From NCBI GenBank assembly GCA_002900995.3, contig CM035308.1, positions 868,001 through 932,000 on the forward strand: 64,000 nucleotides of DNA, in the 5' to 3' direction. Below are positions 11,183-21,513 of the stretch, in pieces (positions within the stretch are counted from its first letter, which is position 1; every line of letters begins with the position of its first letter). Below the pieces are notes generated by a model. It made no database searches. It was not told the origin of the DNA and saw only the letters and a list, made by a program, of their open reading frames with translations. The position numbers and the translations under genes are program-made. The stretch is from Ganoderma boninense. Its lineage: Eukaryota; Basidiomycota; Agaricomycetes; Polyporales; Polyporaceae.

Positions 11183-13824
11183 TCGGTAGGCGCGTTGCCA
11201 ATCCGTTCTTGAGGTGAGTCGTACAAGCACATCTTGTTCTGTTGGTGGCGTCGCGCGAGAGCTGACAAGTGCGCGTGGTCCCGTCTGTCAGACGTGCTCC
11301 TCCGTTATGCATCCATCCATCCGTCACCCAGTCCCGTCCTCTCTCGCCCCATCCACATCCACTCCACACCATCCCACCCCGGCCTACCAATAGGGTAGCC
11401 CCCCGGCGCGGTATCGCGCCATCGCGCTCTGGCCCCGGGGGACAGCAAGTTCGCTAGCTCGCTCGCTCGAAGGGTCCCTGCATATTGCCTTTTAATGTCC
11501 ACTGGTCCACTGTGTACACTTACAATCAACTCTGTTTCATTACGCACACGCACGCACACGCCGAGCAGAGCCAGTGCTGCTCGCGTCGTTGGGGTTTGGA
11601 GAGGCAGGGGGCATAATACTGTATACCACCACAACCGTACCATAGATGTCGGTACACCGCAGGTCCTCACTCCGCGCAGCCGCTGCGAGCGTTGTGCGGG
11701 TGCGTGGGGCTTGGGTTTTGGGTGGGTTTTTTTTCGGGACGCTAGTGGACTATTGTGTTGTGGCCTTGGGCTCGGCCCCGTGTGTAGTACCAGTTGCCTG
11801 TTAAATGCGTTCGTTACACCTATATCCGCTGTTATAATCTCACCGTGCTCGCCTTGAGACGGCATTGACGGCCTGGGAGGGTGTCATGCACGACGTGGCT
11901 TCGACTTCGAAGTCCGTGCGGGCTTCGAACATCACGAATGTGTCATCCGGCGCACGACGGAAGCCAGCGGGCGTTCTTCTTACCCCCGCGCCGGTCTGGA
12001 CGCGCCTGCCTGGAACAAAGGCGGACGCACGACGCGGAAATGGGCTGAATGGACTGAATAGAGTTGGATATCACAGCATGATGCAACCGTTACGCCCATC
12101 GACGCGGCACTGGGACCCTTGCGACGATTGCGACCCTCGAGACGCCGCGATCCGCGAGGCAGGCTGGGGCACACGGTGCATGCGACCATCCTGGCAATCA
12201 TCGCTGGAAAATGGGCGGGGCACGCCCGTTTGTTTATCGTCGTCCGTCGCCCCATCCATGATGCCTGCATGTTTCCCCCGACGATGTGCAGATGATCACT
12301 ATCATTTGACACGATGGGGCTTCCCGCTTCCCGTAGCGGCCCAGAAGAACGCCTTCCCTCTCCGGCACACTGGCATGGCACATCCTCGGAGGCCGGACGG
12401 ACGGGCGATGGGGCTGAAGCCTTGAGAGATTCCTGCGCGATGGGAAGATGGGGCGCGCGGGAGCTGCGAGCTGCGAACGCATGCGCCACGAAGGCGCCAC
12501 CACCGGGCCTGCTCGACGTTCGCACACGGCACGTCACGGTGGACGCAGCCCTGCCCGGTGGGAGCCGGACTCTGTCAGACATACGTCCGTGCGTCAGCAG
12601 ACGAAGCTTGTCGGGGCCATGTGGTCTCCTCGTCTGGCGGCTCGGGCAGCCATAAGCTTTCGGCGATAGCGAGGCTGGGAGAACGACCGGTCGTTGCGGA
12701 GCCGTAGAGAAGGCCCAAGGACTCGCTCGAGGGTGGGGGGACGGACGGGGCCTAGCCTGGTCCGACGCTGCCAGGTATGGCTATGTCGGTCGCGCCGCCG
12801 AGCGGGCGAGATGGGGCGGGCTGGGGAAGTGGTTGCCGTGGAGCGGGCTTCTTGGCCACGATGGGTGACTGGGATGCTGCGTACCCCCTTGACTCTCGGG
12901 ATTGCCGGCATGCTTGGAAGCCCGATTGTCTGTCGACGCGAAACGTTGAGAAGGCCTCTGGCTCGGCACAATATTAATATCGAGAGACGACTTTGGACAC
13001 GCACGAAGGCATCGGCGGCGGACGAGCCTGAGGAAGTCTGTTCTGGTGGATTTCATTATGTCGGCACTTGCTTGCATGCCATGCGGAGCAGAAACCCGCC
13101 GCGCCGATATTTATTGATTTGAGCGTCATTGCGGGCTATTTTTCGGCGCGGGGGTGTGTGTTCCTGAGCAGCGTCCCGCCCGTCTTCGAATAAGCAGGTC
13201 TGAGTCCGCATTAGTCAGCGTCTTCGGCAGAAGCTCTGGGGACGACAGCTGCAAATGGAGCGGACGTTGAGAGATCCTGATTGAGACGCGACAAGGAAGG
13301 CCCAAACCCAGACGATGCCTTACGGCAGAGGCACAGAGAAATTTTCAGGCTCGGCGACCAGGGCATGGGGCACGGATGACTGCCAGCCAGCCTGTCTGTC
13401 GACGCACTCAATCAGCAGCTGCCACTGGAGAGCGAGGTGAAGCCATGGAATGGCGCCACGCACTCGGTCCGCGACTTGCCAAGTGACAAGCACGAGGAAT
13501 CTACATGGATTCGTCAGAGAAAGCGTCGACGAGGCAGGGACGCAAGACGGGACGCAACCAATATTGATGATGGAACAGCGTCCGAGGCGTGGAAGCGGCT
13601 GGGTACGCCGAGCTCGAGATTGTGAGAAGACCGCGGGGGATGCCAATCTGGCTGCACAGGGTTGCGCTCTGGGGCCCTAGGGCTCGGGGCACCGAAGGAA
13701 GACCACTCACCGACATGAATAACCGGAGAAGGCTGGGCTCGTTGATGGGAGGCTTGGTATGCATTCAGAATTGATTCAGAATGGCGACAACTCCGCACAC
13801 GCTGCGCAACGGGGTCTGTACATG
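11183..13824. other. long gene-poor interval
   Basis: No family-like ORF or consistent splice structure was found on either strand. The first few hundred bases are presumably the 3' UTR of the peptide gene. Scattered 60-200 codon ORFs overlap each other on opposite strands and look like chance. Confidence 0.35.
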
Positions 13825-14638
13825 TTAGCATTCCGGCCATGCCCATGTGCCTATCTCGTAGATCTGCTTCTCACCTTTACTTTGTGCGTCCAGATGAGCC
13901 AGCTTCCTCGCGACGGAACGCTTCGCCGTCGTCGGTGGTGGTTGCGCCTTGTGCTGAAGCTTGCGTGTGGTTGGCACGCCACGTCCGACGTCGGCGTGCC
14001 AAATTTGAATTGGCGAGCTAATCAGAGTCGGTGGTGGCGTGGAACTTCGCGGCGTTTGGAGATCATGAAGGCTGTCTGTATTCAACGAGCGTGGACGCAT
14101 TTTGTCCAAGAAGTACGAGAGAGCTTGGCATGCGGGGAAGGGTATTGACTGGGCGGTGAGTGGGAAAGAGGAGCACCACAAGCGCTCTCACCACAAGTCG
14201 AAATAAATGCGCCTCCTGCGGACCGTATGCGTCCATGTCGTCACTTCCTGGACCATGCGGCGAGCATTGAACGAGGTTGCAGCGATAGTCCGGGAATAAA
14301 AAGTCGTAGATGACCGTGGTCGAGAGCTGCATGCGAAGCAAAACAATATTGAAGGTAAACGTTCTGAAGAGTACCGCAGTAGCTAGTGGCCCCGAAGATG
14401 CCCCCGGACTGGCGAAAGACGGAAAGTTGAAGTTGGGCAGAAAGAGCCGAGAGAAAAGAGTTCCGGAGAAGATGTAATAAGCACTGCAAACCCCCACAGA
14501 AGACTGAAGATCAGGTAGATCACAGAAGCCAAATAACCAACGAAGCAATCAGGGAAGTTTGTAGGTGATAGAAACTTGAAGGACCAGCGGTTAGAATGCA
14601 ATCGCTAATTGCGCGAATGTTGCCGACTTGAGCAAGCA
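13825..14638 (-). other. candidate membrane-protein gene or gene remnant, unresolved
   Basis: Reading leftward from an ATG at 14638 (MLAQVGNIRA) there are several hydrophobic stretches in shifting frames: SLIASLVIWLL, SVIYLIFSLLWGFAVLITSS, and RTFTFNIVLLRMQLSTTVIY. These are followed by a hydrophilic basic tail in the 13825-14181 frame that ends at a gtgag donor. This order (membrane segments, then a basic Ser/Pro-rich tail) is like basidiomycete multi-span membrane proteins of unknown function. I could not join the pieces with consistent splice sites, so it may be a decayed gene or chance. Confidence 0.22.
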
Positions 14639-14803
14639 TTTGCTTGAGACCGTTGAAACTCTAAGTTGTCGACGTCGGGATTCCCTCGCACACCAAGAGT
14701 TTCAGAAGTGGCGACCACCACAGAAATTAAACATTGTAAGGGTACCAATACTTCGTGAGAACCATCTCTGGCATGAACATGCTTCGTAAATTTCATATCC
14801 ACA

Positions 14804-15290
14804 TTAGATCTTGAACGCGCCGGCGGGGCCCTGCTGGCCGATCTTCTTCTGGGAAGAGGAGAAGCAGCGGAAGGTGGCAAGGCCGCCGTTACCGAAGCTG
14901 TAAGACGGATAATGAGCACCGACGTCGCCAGAGGGCTAGGAGCGAGAGGGAAGAGGAGACATACACGACGTCGCAGAAGGGGAACTTCTTGAGGTCTGCC
15001 TTGTTAACGGCCTTCTTGAGGGCCTTGGTGGCCTCCTTCTTGCGAGCCGACGAGATAGAGCCCGAGGGGTCGCTGAAGGTGATGTGGGGGTCGCTGCTGC
15101 TGCCGAAGAGGCCACGGGCCTCAAGACCGGACTCATCGAAGAGACCGCGGCGGACGAGGTAGTCGATGGCGGCGGTGTCGATGTCGTTAAGCTCGACAAC
15201 AGAGGACTCCTCGCGGGCCTCAAAGGCGACGGGGCCGGCAACAGCAACGGTGGCGGCGGTGAGGGCGATGATGACGGCGGCGAACTTCAT
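14804..15290 (-). CDS. small secreted protein, two cysteines, kexin-type sites
   Basis: Exon 1 (15290-14965) and exon 2 (14897-14804) join in phase to 139 residues. The N-terminus MKFAAVIIALTAATVAVAG is a clear signal peptide. The mature part contains a dibasic LVRRGLFDESGLEARGLFG segment in which the motif RGLF occurs twice 11 residues apart, then a Lys-rich stretch (ARKKEATKALKKAVNKADLKK). Two cysteines lie in FPFCDVV and FRCFSSS, on either side of the intron. I do not recognise the family; it looks like the small secreted proteins common in Agaricomycetes. A 5' UTR intron is likely (gtgagt donor near 15378, cggcag acceptor near 15316), with a TATA-like element about 190 bases upstream of the ATG. 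Confidence 0.75.
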
Positions 15291-15480
15291 GATGAAGATA
15301 ATGTGAACGTGAAACTGCCGGGGAACGCGTCAGCAACGGTGCGGGATGGACGAGAGTGGGGGAGAGCAAGGACTCACAGAAGAGTTGGTGAAGCAAAGGC
15401 GAATGAATGGGCAAAAAGGGGTGAGCTCGAAGGAGAAGTGGTCAACACTGCTGGAGAATCCAAGCCGACTGCACCCCTCC

Positions 15481-15487
15481 TTTTATA
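15481..15487 (-). promoter_or_regulatory. TATA-like element of the 139-residue secreted protein gene
   Basis: On the minus strand the sequence reads TATAAAA, 191 bases upstream of the start codon at 15290. The inferred 5' UTR intron accounts for most of that distance. Confidence 0.45.
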
Positions 15488-15490
15488 CTC

Positions 15491-16862
15491 GCAAGGCCAC
15501 CGAAGGCGCCACCGGACGCAATGCGGCGTGGCCCACCTCCACGCTTCAGAGGTTCAACCAGACGATGATCGATGTCGATGAGCCCTCAGGGAGCACTGCG
15601 CGTGTGGTGATGGCACATGCTCTGCAACAGTGCCTCGATGCGCACTTGGCAGTTGCGCAAATCCTGGGCCAATCGGCCAATCCCAATCGATGCCCAGACA
15701 CTGCTCCTCCCCTGCCATTGATCCACGAAAATTATTCTGCACGCACCGCACGGGCATCGACTCCGCTGCCCCTGTGCATCAGCGAGGATAGTGTTTCAAA
15801 GTGGGGCGCTAGTGGCCCCTCATCATCGTGAAGCGTGAGCTGCGTAGTAACCTGGTAGCTAGAAAGTGGAGGCGACGGTAGGCGAGGGTCCTGAGTCGGA
15901 GCATCATGATGGCGTCGGTTGTCGTCTTGGGACGCCACAATGGGTGCAATGGGACCGAGGGCTGACGTGTATGGATACTCATGGCGCTGAAACCGCCGAC
16001 GTCGGATTGTGGCACGTAAAGCACATTTGTTCAGCGCGCCGATACTACGATGTGTCGTCAACGTGTCTCAAAAACAGTGGAGGGGAGCTAGAGGGGAGAT
16101 GAGCTTCGAGGACTGTTCCACTTCCGTTATGGACATGCGCATGCAACGAGGAACAGCTTACACCGGTGGTCATCAGTGGTGGCGGCTTTGTCATGAAGGG
16201 TGCCTCTTGGCGGTCCTCATGAGCGGAGTGACACAGATGTTCGTGCTGGTTGCAATCGTCGTCGCAGCTGCGAGTTTCGAGAGGCAACAGTCGACTGTCG
16301 AGCACAGTCTGGGTTTGGTGAGGGTGGTCGTTCAGTGTGGGACGAAGCAGGCGGCGCCTCGATCGAGTGGGCTGATTTACCTCCGGTAAGACCAACAATT
16401 GTTACTGGACAAGTGTGCGACTTATCCAAGACTTATCCAGTGCACAGCTTGCTTGTCGGGCGCTTTCGCCGTGGTCTCGTGCCAAGCGTAGTACCCATTG
16501 ACTCGAAACGTTGTGTTGTATCAACGCTGAGCGCTGAGCAGCAGTGTTGAACTTTCAGTAGCCTTGCGTGCCATGTCAGATATTCATTCCTAATCGTACA
16601 CGCGGGGCTGCAAGTGTACAACTTGAAGTGAAGTAGCATGTATACCGCGCAGGTAAGCAGTGGCACTGTGGCACAACAATGCAATTCGCATCGTACATCA
16701 ACGCTGAGCTGCTTTCTATTCAAAAGTCACCCAAAATCCACACAAAACCCTGTAGTCATTCGCAGAGTCGTCTGCAAGAGCGTCAGCGGAACATCAACAA
16801 TACCCCACAGAATATAACAAATACGGAGGACGTACTCTGCCAGGTCTCTTGCTACAGCATCC
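15491..16862. other. intergenic interval
   Basis: Upstream region of the secreted-protein gene and 3' flank of the first tyrosinase locus, both on the minus strand. Short overlapping ORFs only; nothing with a family signature. Confidence 0.4.
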
Positions 16863-18947
16863 TCAAGCAGGGTGAGCGCCGCCTAGACGACCGGAGGTAA
16901 CGTCATGATAATGCACGGGCCCTCCAACTGGGACTGGCAGCACCTCCCCGAAAGGCACCGTAATCTGCTGAGCAATGACCGTCACCTCCAGAGAAGGCAG
17001 GCGCTCCAGAGGAACCGGTGTTCCGTCCACCTGCGCATAATATCTGGGATTAGCCCTCGGTTGCGTGTATGGAATGACACTGCCTACCATCTGAATGCGC
17101 CAGTTGAGGGAGTCTTTCAGGTATGGCTTCGCCCGCTCGGGGTCAAGGGGGAAGCCAGCACCAGGGCCGCGCCTGACGATCGCGTTCTCGAGATGCACGT
17201 ATCCTTCCGTGACCGCGTCGCGCTGGGCCTGGCAGTTCGCGCACTGTGCCGCGGCCCCGTTCACGAATGCGCCGAAGGAGCCGACGTACGACGGCGCGGT
17301 AGCCCACTCGTTCGAGTCCTCGGGCACGTTGCCCAAGAAGATGAGCACGTGGAAGCTGCGCTCGAGCTCGAACGCCTTCACGCGCACGCGCGCGGTCCAA
17401 GCCCAGATGGAGTTGCGGGTGTCGGGAGCGGTTGTTGCGGCCTCGACGGAAGGTGCTATGGCGGGCTGGCGGTCCGGTGGGAAGGCAGACAAGTAAGTGG
17501 ATGAGTATAGCTTGCTGACGATCTCGCCGATGGCTTTCTTGACCGCGAACGGGTCGTTCATGTTGAGGCCGTCAAACTCAGGATACGTATACCCCAGAGA
17601 AGTCGTGTCCACGCTCTGGTTCGATGTCCAGTATGTTTCCTGTGAGTTGGGGAAGGGGAAAAGGGCTGACGCAGCAACGTATCAGTAATATTCATGGTCC
17701 CCACCAAAACTAGTACTTACAGGTTTGCCCATCAATGGCAGTGTTGTCAGGAAGGGCGAACGTCCCGCCGGCCGCAATGTCCTCAGTAACCCATACACCG
17801 GGGTGAAGTGCAGCCCACAGGGAGAGCTGACGGTCAACGTTGGCGTGATGCATGTAGAAAATAGGATCGAAGCCTAATCCGCTTCGTGTCAGATTTGCGG
17901 GAAAAACAAGATCGGAAAGCCTTGGTACCGCACCTGCAACAGAAACCTCGCCCATGTGACCCCCTCCACCGGTGAACAGAGTTGTGTATACCCTCCAAGC
18001 TTGTCGCAGGGCCTCCGGTTGCATTGGCGCGAGTGTTACTGAATTGCGGCCAAGCGTTCAGCAAGGCGAACATGAAGAACACCTGGGTCGTCAGAGATTC
18101 CTGGTTTGCCAACAGGACACTACAAGATAAATAGTCCAACGTGAGGGACGGGGTCGCACGCCCGAACTCCATGGTTGCAAGCACTTACCGAGCGAGGTCA
18201 TCGGGGTCACTCTTGCCGTCCTTAGTCGGGTGCCTCAGCGTCGTGGGCCATTTGTCAAATGGCGGACTGGAGCCTGGAATCTCGAACTTGAACTTGTACG
18301 CAAAGAGCGGATTCTCAACTTCTGTTTCCTTCCCGTCCGGCTTCGCCCTAATCCAGACCTTGGAGAAGCGGATGATCTCGTCGGGAGGGACCGCCTGTCC
18401 AGGTGCTGCCCAGTCCCAGAACGGCTGCCGAAGTTCCTTGGCTGCCTTGCGCCACTCTGAGGTTTCAGAGGTGTACTCTTCGGCGATCCTGGTCGCGTGC
18501 TCCTGCAACACTTGCTGGACACACATTTAGCATACCAAACATGACGATCGAGCGTAGAATAAAACATACCTCGAATGCGAGGACGTAAGGCCGATGCCAA
18601 GTGGGGAAGAGGGACATTGCATGAGAACAATATCCCCCAAACGTCCCTAGAGGTTTCGTGTTGGGGTCATCGTTCCAGGGCTGGTAGGGCAGCCCATGGA
18701 TGCCGCCGAGCTGGTAGAAGGAACGAACGTCGTCCGACCCTGCGTGGTACATTTCCTCTGACAACGACAAGTCATTACTCAGGAGGTTAAAATCCCAAAG
18801 GATCGACTTACGCAGTGCCTGAATGTAGAGAGAGAACATTCTCTTGTCCTTGATGAAATCGACGATATTGAGGCGCTTGGGTGGAGTGGACCCCTGCGGC
18901 CCCGGGTTCGGGGCCCCGGTAATGACAAAGCGCTGTGTGGATGTCAT
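16863..18947 (-). CDS. tyrosinase, copy 1, frameshifted in the CuB region
   Basis: Type-3 copper polyphenol oxidase: hydroxylates monophenols and oxidises diphenols, leading to melanin. Exons 18947-18812, 18757-18570, 18514-18189, 18119-17934, 17873-17721, 17665-17088 and 17030-16863 match the second copy one for one. CuA is intact: IHGLPY, GGYCSH with the thioether Cys, and [11 protein letters not shown] fitting the PS00497 pattern. CuB has GIHNSVH, and [14 protein letters not shown] fitting PS00498. Between these two CuB blocks exon 4 is 8 bases shorter than in copy 2 (after HNSVH), so the frame breaks; unspliced reading ends near 17834. The C-terminal lid domain (TYPEFDG, CANC, TSGRLGG) is otherwise preserved. 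The final intron (17087-17031, 57 nt) is open and in frame. A TATA-like site lies 64 bases upstream of the ATG. Probably a recent pseudogene or a sequence error. Confidence 0.8.
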
Positions 18948-19010
18948 GGAAGGGTTGAGATGGGAGGGAGAGCCAGGAGTCCTTGATGGGTAGCAGTTGG
19001 GGCTGCGCTC

Positions 19011-19018
19011 CTTATGTA
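19011..19018 (-). promoter_or_regulatory. TATA-like element of tyrosinase copy 1
   Basis: Minus-strand TACATAAG, 64 bases upstream of the ATG at 18947. Copy 2 has TATATAAG at 63 bases, so the spacing is conserved between the copies. Confidence 0.4.
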
Positions 19019-21513
19019 GCTCGACACTGGCCCGGGCTTCCTGGTTAATGCACCTTGGTACGACCGCCCTTTCAATTCAGAGTTCTGAGCCTCCACAAAT
19101 GCCGAGTGGATAGAACTCACCCTGACATCTCAGTGCGACAGTAGACGCGGACAGTGGAAGATTGGAACACTACCTAGTGAAGTCTTTCTCGCATCTCAAA
19201 GCCTCCATGAAAACATCGTTTCGGCCGATGAAGCCTCGAGGCTTCACAAATGGTCCACCATCTGATCATGTCACTGAGGCAGACGCTCGAAGATGGAGGC
19301 ACTGTACAAGGATTCTGTTGACAATTTTCCATGAATGTTCGGCGTGAGGCAATTTCGCTGCGTTCAATGCTTCTCATTAACCTTCTGAGCACTATGTCTG
19401 AACCAACTTTCCGGATTTGGGGCATCTGGATAGTACTTAATGGTATCTGGGACGACATGGGCAGCTTCCTTTGGGCGGTAGGTAGTTCGCAGACGCACAT
19501 ACCTGTAGACCCAGTGGGATACCCGGACGAGCCTACCATTGGGTATTGGGCTGGCATAGTTAGGATTGCGTAGTATTAGTACAATTTCGAAACAGTTCAA
19601 TGGTGTCTGGAATGCTGGGTTGTAATAGCTATTGAAAATGCGGGGCCGATGGATTCGGAAGAACTGCCAAAGCCAGAGTCAGAAGTGGGCCTTCCCGAGA
19701 TATATACACGGAACCGACCTTGGTGCTTATGAGGACATTACATGTGAAGACAGTGCAGGGGGGTTTGTGACCCTTTGTGACCCGATGACTTCGCATTATT
19801 TGAGGAAGCGGGCAGACAGTGCTGGTAAGATTGGCTGTAAAGGGTAGCCGAGAAGGGGAAGACAGCGTTTATGGGTTGGCGCCATAACGCAGCACGACGC
19901 GCGGGCAAGGGCCAGAGACCGATGGTGGAGATTCTTCTTATTGTTCTTAACGCCAACTTTTTCCCACCAGATAGACGATAGCCCCTCTGTGGCGTACCAA
20001 AGGCGAGAATGGTTACGATACGACGAACTGCGGGTGGGCAGGAGTACGATATTTTCTGAGACCCTCAACCGCGGATCTAATGCGTGTTCAAAAGAAATCG
20101 TATGAGAAATCCGGCGCACCATCCAGATTGCCTGGAATATATACGCGTAATCGAAAGCATGACTCACCAGTCGTACCAGTCGGGGAGATGTAACAGTGTG
20201 AGTATTCGCCCTAGCACCCACCGCTTAGGGCCCTTGGCTCCCTCCTTGGTCGATGTGGTCACTTGGACAGTACGTGGCAAGAGGTGAGGAACCACTGTTG
20301 CGCTCGATCTCTATCGCTTTGAAGTTTGAAGTCATTGAGGTTGACGAAGTTATGTGCTGGCCGGGGGATGTCGCAGTGGGTTGCCCAGAATGGCGCTGGC
20401 AAGGATAAAAAAGCATGGAGCTCTGATACGCCAGTTGAGTTAGTTTAGGGAAATGTTCTCGCCGCAGGAGATCGGACGATTTATCAATCCTAGTGGCTGC
20501 ACCGGGTTGTCAGTGGCCCCGGGGCCTTGGACAAAAAATCGGAGCGAGACGAGTCAGGTTGCATGACAGAACCTTCGTCCGCGTTCAAGCGTTAAAAGCT
20601 TCAAAGTTAAGTTCTTGAAAGGCTGCGCATGCCTCGCAATGCTGACAGAAGGCGCAAGCAAGGTGTAAGGAGCTCCGAGTCCAGAAGACAGAGCGCCAAT
20701 TGTTACCACCTGTGTATGCTCGGCGTCAACGGGCGTTTACGTCTTTCAGCTTGTTTGATCCGGCGCTTACCCAATCGTCCGCTCCAAAAGCTCGTCCTCC
20801 CTTCACACAACAAGGCCATTTATCGTCGGCCTCGGGGAGACCATATTCAGTAGTACTTGGCGCAGGACATGTGGGAAAGGCCAGGCTGGACAAGTTTCGA
20901 GCTACATAAAACTGGGGGAGTAGTAGGCAAAGGATTTGCTGGTGGCAGTGGCGAAGAGAAGGGTTCTGAGTCGCTCAGAATCTTCAGCTGCAGGCTGAAT
21001 ACTCTCTGAATAGCTAAGCAGGATACCGAGGCAACGATCACGATGAGCGAGCACTTCATAGCCCACGAGCTTTGCACGACGCATTTCATTTGAGCCAGAA
21101 CGGGCCTGTCTAGACTATCGCTAGCACTAGCCTCTTCGCCCGGACTGACACAGTCTCGAATGATAAGTAAAAGTTCGAGCGAAAAGGAGAGTGATCAACG
21201 CTGCTGCGATAGATTGCGAGAGTCCGCACGCAATGTTGATAGTCGAGCCATTCGCGATAGTGCCGATGGGTGACATAGATTCGTTCCTCCATACACTTCA
21301 CCAACCTCACAACTGACGCACATCCTTCTACACTAGCAGTACACCATCGTCCGAGAGCCGTCACGACAAGCCTCTCCTTAGCCAATAAGAGCGCATCTAA
21401 ACCAAGCTATCCACTAAGCACTACGAGAGGGCTAGGTCAGTTCCCAATAGCGACCAACAGGCCGTCAAAAGAAACGTACTCTGTAACACTGTCAGGAGCC
21501 TACGCCTGTTAAC
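19019..21513. other. intergenic interval between tyrosinase copies 1 and 2
   Basis: About 2.5 kb of lower-GC DNA than the flanks. No ORF here carries tyrosinase or other family motifs, and none pairs with believable splice sites. I see no transposon termini. Confidence 0.4.
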
